From assembly GCF_042242105.1 (NCBI RefSeq), contig NC_092012.1, positions 16,126,543 to 16,190,542 on the forward strand: a DNA stretch of 64,000 nt, read 5' to 3'. Below, piece after piece: positions 34,861 through 47,000 of this stretch. Each line of letters starts with the position of its first letter. Position 1 is the stretch's first letter. A model generated the notes under the pieces. The model did no database searches. It was given only the letters and a program-made list of their open reading frames with translations, and was not told the origin of the DNA. Source of the DNA: Pempheris klunzingeri. Its lineage: Eukaryota > Chordata > Actinopteri > Acropomatiformes > Pempheridae. Made by a program: the position numbers and the translations under genes.

Positions 34861-35067
34861 CGTCTGTCTGTCTGTTTGTCGGTGTGTGTGTGTGTGTGTC
34901 TGTCTGCCGTCGGGTTGCTGGGGACAGACGGGGCTGCTGTTTGTGATGGGAGCTAGCTAACTAGGAAGGGTGACTATACCTTTAAGTGGAAGATAACGAA
35001 ACAAGAAACAATCAGCGGTGTCGCTGGGTCGCTTAGCTGGGTCACTGGGCGCTCTGGGATCTTCGAT
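34861..35067 (+). promoter_or_regulatory. adam10: ADAM10 5' leader/promoter: GT repeat, G-runs and a mini-uORF
   Basis: A GT/CTGT-rich tract (about 34863-34903) is followed by G-runs at 34912-34914, 34920-34923, 34930-34933 and 34948-34950 (loops of 5, 6 and 14 nt). A five-codon ORF, ATG GGA GCT AGC TAA, sits at 34946-34960. The main ATG is 35068-35070. Whether these elements lie in the mRNA depends on the unmapped start site. Confidence 0.45.
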
Positions 35068-38000
35068 ATGATCTTTGTTAAACTAATTTTCATGTTTTGC
35101 TGCCTAGGAGACATCACAGGTAAGTTTCCCGTAGCCACAAACGGAGAGTGTTCAGTGATCGTCAGTAGTGCTAGCGCTAATCGGATCAGCCAGTTGTACT
35201 CTAGCTAGCTGGCTAATGTTAATGGTGACTGTGTTTGGAGCAGATAACCCGTGTTTAGTCATTAGAGTGCGTAACCAGGCCAGGTTAGTCAGCCTGTATT
35301 GGCCCGGGTATCAGGTTAATTAAGCCTGGACGACACGGGTTGATAAATTCAGCCTGTTTTTGACCGTCCGTAAGCGATAAACTAAGACTACGGCGCTAAC
35401 GTCCTCAAACAGACTATTTGAGTAACGAGAATATAACGTTAGGTTAATACACTGGGAATTAACAGAAATGTTCACCGGCTGTACAGTTTTGTTCAACTAG
35501 CTTAGCCCCAACTAGCCTCGCTGGTAAACACACCAGCAGGTACTGTAGGCTAGCAAGTCAATGGTGTAGATCAGCAGCAGCGTTTGACAGCTATTAATGC
35601 TAACGTTACATCTGCCACAACCAAAAACCCGCAAGCTAAACCTGTCACAGTTTATTTTTTTCCCCACTACTGACCTGCAGTGACCTTAACTTAAGAGATC
35701 ATTTTGTCCACGGGTGTTGTTGACAACAGCACAAAGAAGATCCACAGTGTCAAGTAGTTTTAACATCCTTTTCCTGTTCGTTGCAGGGATGAGTAACAGG
35801 GTGCGTTTATTGCGTTAGTTTCAGTTAAAGTTGTTAGCGGGGGAAACAGACGTTGCTTTAAATGGTGCTTGTCGAAACTCAACGCTTACTCAAGATATGC
35901 TGTAAAACTAGCTTCACAGTGTTGAAGCGGTGCCACTTGGAACATCTGTAATGACTGTTTTGATGCAGATAAACTTCCTGTAATTTCAGTGGAAACCTTT
36001 TTTTTTTTTTTTTTTCATACTTTCCAGGCCTCAGTGAGTCACTATTGGTCAAACAAGCCAAACCTCCACTGTTGTGTGATAATTGAAACTGCAAGGAAAT
36101 GACTTTAGCCTGTAGATCAGTGTCTTTGCACCCTGATAAAATACTTATTGTAGAGGATTTTTGTTTACGTTATTTTCACATTTCATATAGTTACACAACC
36201 CAAAGTGGTTCACAAACACCATGACAACAAATAGCTTCAAGTGCTAAATGGATATTGTCCGTACTGAGTTTGTAACCCCCAAACCCCCTGAGAACAAATC
36301 AGCCGTTGAGATTGTGCTGCTCAGATTCAGAACTCAAGCAGCTCAAGTCACTTAAAAGTGCAGCACAAGTCGAGACAGTGTGCAAAACCAGGACAGGAAA
36401 ACCAACTAGAAGGTTTTTTTTTTAATGGCTTTACTGTGTTGTCACTGTTTTTATTGTATTTATACTCATTATAGAGTTTAATTTATTTATTTTTGGCTTG
36501 TGTTTGCAGAAGCCTAAATCCAGGGTTCGTTTCAGATACACAAACTAACTTTGTGTGTTTCAACGCTTCACTGTAAAAGCCACGATTGAGTGCAGCAACG
36601 CCTTCCTCGCATTGTGCCTGGCACATCAGCAACCAAAGCGAGTTCTTCTGCAGTAGTGCTCGTTGCAGTGTGAATATAAGTGAGAAATCTTCCCCTCTCC
36701 TCAGTTTTTACATTGCGTCTTCACTAGCCAAACAGAAATGTACCGATGCTGCACCAAAGGGCCGCGTGCACAAAAAACAAAGAGAGAAGCTGTTTATGTA
36801 ATCTCAAGGGACAGGAAAGGTGGGACAGACGTGTTCTGATCAGAGCCTAAATTGCTACAAACACTTTTATTTTGTTCCACATGCTGCTCTAAGATTCATG
36901 ATCAATATGACGGGCAGGTTAGAAAAAGCTGTGTGTGGTCAAATGGTGATTGCGAATGTTTTAGTTTTAGGTCAGACTTGATGCTTGCAGATTACAACCA
37001 TCTTTCTCACTGTTATTTTTCCACTACTTGTGTTGAGGAGAGACATTTGAGTTGCCCCAGGCTGTGGGAAGTCTGATGTGTCGTGTTAGCCAGCCTGCCA
37101 TCACCCAACATGCATGGTAATGTGAGGCTCAGATCAGTTGTGATCCATGCTGTTACCACCTCCTCTGTTCCTGTCAGCAGTTTCCTTTCTGTCAAGAATT
37201 GCACTTCACTGGGGCACTTGAAGCTAAAACAGATTGCACTGAAATCATGATGACGTAGCATTTATCGTGAAACTGACTGCCAGTTTTTTTCCTCAGTTTT
37301 TGTTGCTGTCTGTTCCGAAATTTCAGCTGCTGAGGTAATCCATTTAGGCCCAAGTAAAGTGGGCCAAATAGAATACAGTTAAATAGATTAAATAGAAATA
37401 TGTTTGAAATAAGATGCACTGTATGTAGAATAATCTTGTTGAAAACTATTGGCAAAATTAAATGCAATGAGTAGAAGTATTTTTGAATTTTTTTTAATGT
37501 TTAGTGAATCCATTTTGGTGAAATTTTACTTTATATTTAGTAGTTTAGTAGTATTGCCGTCAGACTGCCCAGTCCCCTTTTGTCAGGAAACTGAAGCCAT
37601 TCTGTCTTTCAACACTTTCTTTAAAGCCACCAGATTCTATTCACAAAAAGAGTAATTTTACCTTGTACTAAATGGGAGTCGCTAGCCTACCACTTCCTCA
37701 ATTGTCTAGTTTGCTTGTGTTATGGCGTGACTTTGGTGTTTCGTATGGTAGTTTGGGAACAAACTTATGTGGTAGTTCATTGATCCAAGGCAGCAAACTC
37801 GCCATATTCTGTACAGTAAAATTACTGTTTTTGTCAATGGAACCTGGTGGCTTTGAAGCAAGTGAAGATCGCCTGAAGGCAATGTAAAGCTGTGAAAATA
37901 TTTTAAATATAGCTTGCACTTAAACTCATACTGATTGTTTAAGGTGGGCCTTTTTTTTGGATGGCTAAAACATTTTTTCTGCTCACCCTGTCTACAGCAG

Positions 38001-41000
38001 TACATAGCTTAGCATTGCCACTTAAAACTCGGGGGCTGCCAAATGTAGGTAATACACAAACTATGGATAAGTACCGCATACAACTCCACTTAAAACAATC
38101 CATACTATCCCTTTAAGTGTAGGGGCTGTAGATGAAGTCAACGCTGCGCTTCACTCTGGTTGGAATGCTGTAGCACAAGTTGAGCCCCATGCAAGTACTC
38201 TAGTCGAGAAAAACAATGTATTTTTTTTTTATGTTTTAGTGTGAGTAGAAATGTTATAACATCCCCAGAAATGTCAGACTTCTTGCTCCGTTATTATGCA
38301 AGCAACAGTCTGCTGATAGATCAGCCTTGTGCTTTCACGTTATCGCATATTAATGAAGTTGTCACTTCCTACTGAGAAGGCCGATCTGGGCAATCCGAGC
38401 TGACAGTGTTTGTTTTTGTACAAAATCAACATATTCCCTGATTAATTAGAGCCTTGCTGTCTCTCATCCCAAAGCCCATCTTGTTGATTTTCAGCCTGGT
38501 TGTTTGTTCGGTCTAACTCACTGTCATTTTGATTGTTGAAGAAGCTGATTGTTGGAATATATCCTCCCTGCATTCATGGACAAGTTGCTACATGTACCAG
38601 ACTGGTACAGCCTCTCCCTGTTTAGGGAGTTGTGACTCCCACCACATGGAAACCCCTACAGTAATGGGGAAAAAAACAGTGCAGTGTAAAAAATAAGGTG
38701 GAGCGTATCCATTTTGGTCTCAGTAATGTGTTTTTCTATGGGCTTGTACTACAAAAGTTTAGCTCAGTGTCAGTCTGAACTCTTTAAATGGAGCCCTTGC
38801 CAAAGGCCGCATTTATAGATAACAGCAGAGCTTTTTTCTGTTATGACCCGGAGCTTCAGACAAACATTTAGTTGGTAGTAGCGTTCTGTATTTCCTTAGG
38901 AATGTAGATTAACACTTTGCCTGGGGCCAGTTCAGGCACTGTTTTCGCACGGTGACATACTGTAATACTGAAACAGAACCTCGGTCACCTGATGGGTATC
39001 ATGTGCTCCTCACTTGTGCTTTAAACTGACCATTTCTTTGTCTTTGTGCAAGAACAAAGAAATGGTCAGTTTGAAAGCCGACAGGATTGCCTCTGTAGTC
39101 CCACCAATGAGCTGAATAAGCCAGTTAAGCGTTAAGTCTAGTGAGTGGCAGCTTAGACTGTAGCTGTGCTCTATGCCAGAGATTCACCCATGTTTTTTGA
39201 CACGTTTTGACGCGTCACAGTGAGAAAGGCACAGGTTAATATCAAAATGAATGAGGGCCGATTTCTATTTAGCTGCTTCATTGTCAAGATCCTGGTGTTG
39301 TACATGTTGGCTCACCGTCTGTGAAAAAGACCTGTTGCTCATAGAAATGTGCAATGTCTTGTTGCTGTCAGGTGCTCCGATGATGTTTTTACAGTGAAAC
39401 GTTAGCCCATTAGTCGTGAAGACTTTGCATGTTCCAAGCTATAAGTATTTCTTGTGTCAAATTCTTTATAAGACAGATAAATGCACAGACTAATGCCTGA
39501 AACAGGAATAATAAAATGTCAAAGCAAAATTTTTCCCTGGCAGAAGATGTAATGGAAAAATACTGAAATGACAATTAGTTGTTGATGACCTTTGAAAGAC
39601 CAAGTGTAACAACACTGAAACATGCCAAATGTATATATCTGCCCTGCAACTGATCCTAAGAAAAGGACATGGCGAAAACAGGAAAACACCTGGAGTTGAG
39701 TTTGAGGGCATTTGATCAGAAAACAGGAAACCACCTTGATTTTAGCATTAGGGAGGATGACCAGAAATTAGGGAGTTACCTTGGCTATTGTCGCTCTTTG
39801 TGTCTGTGATTTATAATGCTATGTTTTACTTAGATTTTTACCTTATAAGGAAGAAAACCATTTGTGCTTATGATACGCCCAATTGCCTATAATACTCTGT
39901 CTCTTATCTCTTTGTGCCAGTCAACTCCTTCACTCTCTTGTAGTGTGTGTGACTTGACTCTCTTGCAAGATCTGCTGATATTAAAGAACTCAGTTTGCTT
40001 TACATTGCACCGAGCTTGGTTTTATTTCATATAGCGATTTTTCTACAACAATTATTTTTATTGACAAATATTGATGAGCCGTTGAACTCTCTTTCAGGTC
40101 AGTTTGGGAATCCCTTGAACAAATATATTCAGCATTATGAGGGTTTATCGTATGACACACAAGCCCTGCACAACAGTCACCAGAGAGCCAAGAGGGCCCT
40201 CTCTCCTCAAGACAGGACTGTGCAGCTGGACTTCCACGCACATGGAAGGTCAGTTTAAGCACAAAGACGCACACACACACACACACATACACACTGTCCT
40301 CCTCGCTTATTCACACTCTCTGTCTGTCTTTTGACTTAACCTCATATTATGCTGCCTGATGTTTTTTTTTTTTTGTTCCAAGAATATGCAAAAGAACAGT
40401 AATAAACACTGTTTTGTTTTTATTCACTCATTTAATCTCTTTTCTCAGTGACATTTATCTCATCGTATTTACCTTGACATGTGCTGTTCTGGGCTTCTTG
40501 TGTTTATTCACCATGTAATCACCGCCATCGTGTATACCGTCATCTGCAGTAATAACTAAGAGGCAATACATTTGAAAGTTAAATGGATATGAAAATGTTT
40601 ATGCAGTTCCCTCCAGTGCCAAAAGCAAATTTATGACTGTACTGTTTCCTCATTGAACCATCTGGACAAAGAAGAGAACTGTAGCCAAAGACAAAACAAA
40701 TGTTACTATTATACTGGGCAAATGTATTAGAACTGAAAACCAAAGATTAAAAGCCCCCATATGGCAAAAGCACCTCTTGTTTTCAACAGACAGGACATTT
40801 GTGAGGGTTTATTTAAGCCTAGAAATTTGAGGTCCCACCATTGATCCTGTGTTGAGAGGGTTTTATTCCTGGTATAAAAGATACCTGCCACTGTGATGCA
40901 GGTTTCTCTGGGAACACCAGCAAAAACATTGTGGTTATTTAAAACTCTGAAAAGACTAGACTCGCCACTTTATTGCACGGCGTAATCAAATCCTTTCCTT

Positions 41001-44000
41001 TTCCTTGTATTTTTTTTAATTTTTTTTTTTTACCTCTGACAGTGGAGCCCCAGTGGAGTATTCTTTCCTGCTCTTTCTGATTCTGTTTTAAATGACATGT
41101 AATTCGAGATGAGCCCTTGTCAAGGCCAAGTTGTCGGAGTACAGCGGTGCCACACCTGTTTTGGAAACAGATTATTTCAGGCAGTAACAGTATTTAAATG
41201 CTCTCAGATTTGTATCAGCTGATTTCATGTCACTTGGCATAAAGTGGCAGCAGGCTGCAGAAGAATGTGTGTGTGTGTGTGAGCAAACCATTTGCAAATG
41301 AGGTCACAAAGACTTGGCTGGTAATTTTATACCCAGGCAATGTCTTTGTGAGGCCGGTGATTTAATTTGTAGCGTATAATTAAGAAAAAGAAAGTACGTT
41401 TTAGAATATTTTAATTTACATTTCTGAGTCAAACACATAGATGCCACAAGGATTCAATGACATGGCTCATAGATTTCTTAAGATCTTTCTGAGTGCAGTG
41501 ATATTCTACAGCTCCTCCAATCATCTAATGATGTATGCCTTTCCCTTACTATACTCCAGGACTGCATAGTGCCTCAACACATGACATGAAGATGTGTGTA
41601 CATGGTGAGCTCATGAATAGCATCTGTTCTCTATCTACACACACACACAGTGCATTTTAATGTAGTGTCTTGTTGTCCCAGTGCTGTTCTGTGGCTGGTC
41701 CTACTAATAGGAAATATGTTTCCATTTGTCCCGCTCCCTTTCTGTCTCTCCCTCATTTCTATCATATCTATAGATTTTTTTCATTGCCAAGTTGAAGAGA
41801 ATAACAATGATATACATCAGCAGCACTGTTTTATCAGCAAACTCCCTCTGCTTTCCTCATCACCAAGCCTGTCTGTTGTGGGTTATCAGACGGATCCTTT
41901 TCCTGTCCTTTTGTGCTCTTTCCTGTGATCGCTGGCCTTGGAGAAAATGCAGGTGCTGCCTGTGTTGGTGGGATAATCACAGTGTCATTATCAGCCGCTG
42001 TCTTAAGACGACATAAACAACATTTTGTAGAGGACCATGAATATAAGATGGTTTGCAGCTCCCTGGCCAAATGGACCTGCAGCTTGTCTACTGTGAACAA
42101 ACTCATGTATCCTCTAAGTAGCAAAGGAAAAACTGCAGTACAGCTCAAACAATGATATGTAGGAGTACTCAAGTTGAGTTCACTGAACAGGAAAAGAGGA
42201 TGCAATGAGTGATTTATGAACATTTAAGACAACAAGAATAACGAGGAAGTGCCAAATACTGGTTATATAGAAACATAAATAATGCCTCTGGTTGTAATGT
42301 AGCATGTTACACATCTGTTCTGAGGAGAAGCCGGTGGTAATAAAGCTAGTATGTTATTCTTTAGGTCTCTGAATGTGCAAAGACAGACACACACTCTTCC
42401 CTCTGTGAAAGCCCAAGGCAGGGCTGTGTGGCACTGTAGAGGTTTGTTGTAACAAGAGAAAAGCTTTCTTGTGTATGCCCACTCACATGAGTATTTGTGG
42501 CTGGATCAGGTGACAGAACAAGGCAGGGCAAACAGTTGTCTCTGTGGAGAGCTTTTTTACATCGAGAAGTGCCAAAAAAGTAGTCAAGCGTTGGCTGTGA
42601 TACAATGTCTGGGGGATGTGACACCATTCACAGTTCAGTTTAGTGTCCAGCCTTCTAAGAATAATACTAATTCGTTAGATGTGCTTTGTAATACAGCAGG
42701 ATAATAAAAGATTTGCAACAGTAGGAGTTGAATAGATTTCAGTGGCCCAGGCTCACGTAGCCGTACTTTGTATTAAAAGAAAAAAAAATGTGTCTTCTTC
42801 TTCTTATTTTTTTTTAATTAGCCATTGTTTAGCCTGTTGCCATTTTTCTTGAATAATGGCAGCAGGCTAAACGAAATGTTTTAAGAAAAATGGCAGCAAG
42901 TGCTCTGGAATGATGAGTCAAAATTTGAAATATTTGGCTGCAGCAGAAGTCAGTTTGTCCACCAAAGGGCTGGAGAGCAGTACTATAATGAGTGTCTGCA
43001 GGCTACAGTGGAGCATGCTGGAGGTTCCTTGCAGCTTTGAGGCTGCATTTCTGCCAATGGAGTTGAAGATTCGGTCAGAAATAATGATGTCCTCAATGCT
43101 GAGAAATACAGGCAGATATTTATCATGCAATACCATCAGGGAGGCATCTGATTGGCCCCAAATGTTTTCTGCTGCTGGACAAACACACCAAACATACAGC
43201 CAATGTCATTATGAACTATCTTCAGCATAAAGAAGAGCAAGGAGTCCTGGAAGTGATGGTGTGGCTCCCACAGAGCCCTAATCTCAACATCATAGAGTCT
43301 TTCTGGGATCACATGATGAGACTGAAGGATGTGAGGCAGGTTTGGAACCTGTGCAGGTGTACCTAGAAGAACTGATGCTGTTTTGAAGGCAAAGGCTGGT
43401 CACACCAAGTATTCATTTGATTTAGATTTTTTTTTTTTTGTTTGCTCACTTTGCATTTTGTAAATTGATAAAAATAAACAAATGTTTATATACTTACTTT
43501 ACAGCATTTCTTCACACCTGCCCAAGACTTTTGCACAGTACTGTATATACTGTTGATAGTGGCCCAGTTGTAGGCACACTGTCCCTGTAGATGTGGCCTG
43601 AGGGCACTCCATGTCTTTGAGCTGGCCTGCTTACTGAGCAAAGTGTATGACTGTCAGATGCTTGAGTCAGTATGCTCAGCATTTGGAATATGTCTGAATA
43701 ATTTATCAGTCAGCTGCTTCAGTGAGATGAGCACTGACTTGTTCCACGGCCTCTCCTTTTCCTGTCTATTGCAAGTCATGTTTGTCTGCAAGGTTTTTGT
43801 CTGGAACGTGTAGCAGTAATTTTACTTTCTCTTTTAATTGCCCAATGCTAATTCCTTCCTTTTTAAATATTTTCCCTATTTTAATCTGCACTCATTCTTT
43901 ATTCTTACTTGTTTGGCATTGCACAGAGCCCACAAAAGGTTAAATTGGGATTTTTTTCCTTAAGTATTTTACAGTGCCTTATGAAACATGTTTAATTCCC

Positions 44001-47000
44001 TGTGATCCATAAAGAATGGCTAAGCTCTATTATGTTTTATGCAGTAAACTACAGTAGGCACTATATTTTTGTCAGTTGCTGTGGTTGTGGCTGTAGCCAT
44101 GTCTGTGCTTCGGCTGTTATAATTATGGCTGTGACAGATTAGTTTGTTGTGGGTATAACACTCTTCATGCAGGGGATGTATGCCCGCAGTGGATTGACAT
44201 GGCTGTGCTGGTTAAGCATTAATGAAGCTACAGTATTCCTGAACTCCTTGTGTGTATTGATAACTCATCAGTCATATCTGATATATGAAGTGCAGGTTAA
44301 AATCTTGTGTGGTTTATTGATGCTTTCCTGGCTGGCAGTGGTAAAGTGTCGTCACTTTACAGTCAAGTCCAAGCAATGACCATATCCACAGCCGCAGCTT
44401 GACTCTAGACTGTCAGAGCTTCCTTTTTTATAGGAGTAATGAGCAATAAGAGCATAATGTAAAGTGTCATTTCTCCTTTCCATAGTATCCTCAGAGAGTT
44501 TCATTATATTGGCAGTTGGCTGTGCCAACACACTAATTGTTCCTATGGATCAGGGTGGAATTTTAAAAAAATTATGATCAACCATATTTCAAGTGCGTAA
44601 TAGTATTTCACAGAAGAATTATCACTCACAGATGTTATGATATTACTGACCCTCTGTGGTCCTGGTTATTTGGAAGTTGTCTTTAGGTGGACACGAGTGA
44701 TCAAATATGCAAATAGTTGTACAATTTCTTATTAAAGCAACTAGGTCAAATTTGCGTGCTATTTAAAGTGGGTCTTGCTCTGTGATGCTTTGTAAAAAAT
44801 GCCTTCATGGACAAAGTGACAGTCGTTGACAATGAACATTCAAAATGCTTGTTAGATCTTTGAAAGTATGGGCCTTCCCAGAATTAAACTTTGTGGTGCT
44901 TAACCAACAGCACATAGCACCAGCATTGAATAGCCAAAGGTAAAAGGCAGAACACACACAAATCTTCAGGACCAAGTTGATTAATCTCAAACGTTTAGAC
45001 CTAGTGCCTTCCATCAGAGCACATTCAAAATGCCTTTGCAGATCCCAGATAATACAGATTAAAATTCTAACTGAATAATCTACTTAATGGATTCATCTGC
45101 GTCTGTGACCAGCGTGCCATGATGGTATCATGGGTCGTCTGAGCCTCTGATGGGGCGTAAATGAAGTCCTCTGGTCATAATGATTGTTGTAAAGGCCATT
45201 AGTAAGGTGGGAAGAGGCCAAGAACTGTAATGGGTGTGCCAGGATGAATAAGAAGTAGAGGAATTTTTACTAAATCTTATGCCAGATGATCTTTGCGTCA
45301 CGATGCTGACTTCAAAGATTAGGTCATATTGCACTCTTTGTTCCATGTGTTGAGCAATTTGCTCTCTTTGGTCAAATTCTTTTCTGCAGTTACTCTTCCC
45401 TTGGCTTAATTTGAAATGTACTTCTGACAGAAGATTCTCAGAATACAGATCATATCATGTTGGACTGCCTGAAATAATTACTGACTCACTTGATGATTTT
45501 AACCTGTTTTTGAAATACACAGCTAAGACTAGATGAATACATAAGGATATCTGTTATCTTATGCTACTTTACATTACTAAACTGAAGGAAATAAAGAAAG
45601 TTGGTGTGGGGAACCAATGAATAGAAGATATTGTAACTGTAACAAAAAGTGGTGCGTGTGAAATGAGAGCAGGAATGCTAAAGGGAAAATTTAATGCTGG
45701 GGCACGTCAAAGAGTCATCCTGTACGGGGATATCCTGGACTGTGCCTGGCTCTTTTCAGCATTATCTACTATCTTTCTTTTCCACTCCTCCCAGCAGTCT
45801 ACTGGCTGTCTGTTGTGCTCAGTTTCTCTAGGTTATACTCTGTTAATGTTCTTACGCACTCTCTGCTGCAGTGTTGTGAGTCTTTACCTTTGTGTCTTCA
45901 GCCCTTTTTCTCCTCCTAAACACACCTGCTACCGCAAAACATCTTTGGCTGAAGCAGATGTCCCTGAGCCACTCAGAGGGAAAATAACCCTCTACTTTTG
46001 GTCTGCCCCCAAATTTTCACCTTAATGGGGCACTCCAGCGATTTTATACATAAAGTGTATTTGTCATGGGGAGCGCTGCTCAGCCTGCGAAAACAGTCAT
46101 ATGTCATCATATGTCGGCTCTTGATGGAGCTTTCCAAAATCTGAAATAATAACATCACATTATCTCAGCTTGGGCTTGGAGGCGAAACATTTTTTTGGGA
46201 AATGTAACAGAGGAAGAGACTACACTTGTATGCTTTCATGTAATTCAACAAAAGGAGCAAACTGTAGACTTGGCCGTTGACATTTAATCTGCTAGCATGA
46301 GAAAACCACAATGCATGCAGGCTCAGTATGAGGCAGTAACGTGAGCATCATTTGAGTCATCTGGAGGAAGCTTTACTCCTTGAGACCAAGCCATGTGATG
46401 ATTGAGGAGATTCCTGGTGCAGAGGAACTCGCTTCACTCCCTCAGGTTTCTGGGATCATGTGCACTTCATGTGATGCTTGCCTTTGTCTTTGACATCATG
46501 ATTATGTTACCAAGAGGATTTTAAAAAAAGCACTACGGCTGTGCACAAATGTTAATGCGCTTTTCCTCATGACAGAATTCTTCTTCTAACTCACTGAGCA
46601 CAGCAGTATCGGGAAGCTCAGTAAAAATGTGCAAATGATGCTGCTTTTTCTGCTCAATCTTCTATGTGCCGTCCAGTGCTTTCCAGTGTGTTTGTGTGTG
46701 GTCATTTTATACTAAAACTCAGCAATTAGTGTTTAAAGCTTATGCTAATTATACATTTTCTTCTATACTTCCCTTTTAGATATTTCAACTTGCGGATGAG
46801 GAGAGATACAACTCTATTTTCTCCAGATCTCATAATTGAGTTATCAGGAGAGGAGGAACCCATTGATACATCACATATTTACAGCGGAGAAGTCTTTGGT
46901 AAGTCCAGCTGTTTCCACACACCACATCCTGGGCGGAGACACAGTTTCTGAAAAGGACTCTCTGATACATGTATGCTATTTTTGCTTTCAATTAAACTGA

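Larger units (their letters stand above)
35120..40097 (+). other. adam10: ADAM10 intron 1 (5 kb)
   Basis: Carries poly-T at 35999-36016, the right end of a fish DNA-element repeat (about 37660-38115) and a 61-nt hairpin at 39018-39078. A CpG-containing segment follows the donor to about 35700. No gene recognised. Confidence 0.6.
40249..46779 (+). other. adam10: ADAM10 intron 2 (6.5 kb)
   Basis: Contains a short (AC)n at 40269-40287, an A/T-rich patch near 41010-41031, a 21-bp hairpin at 42827-42872, a decayed Tc1-like transposase fragment (about 42880-43544) and a possible repeat end at 46024-46210. The 120-codon open frame at 45663-46025 has no recognisable domain. Confidence 0.6.

Noticed and set aside
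45663..46025. 120-codon open frame on + in ADAM10 intron 2
   Set aside because: Hydrophobic/Cys-rich chance translation with no family resemblance and no splice connection to ADAM10.
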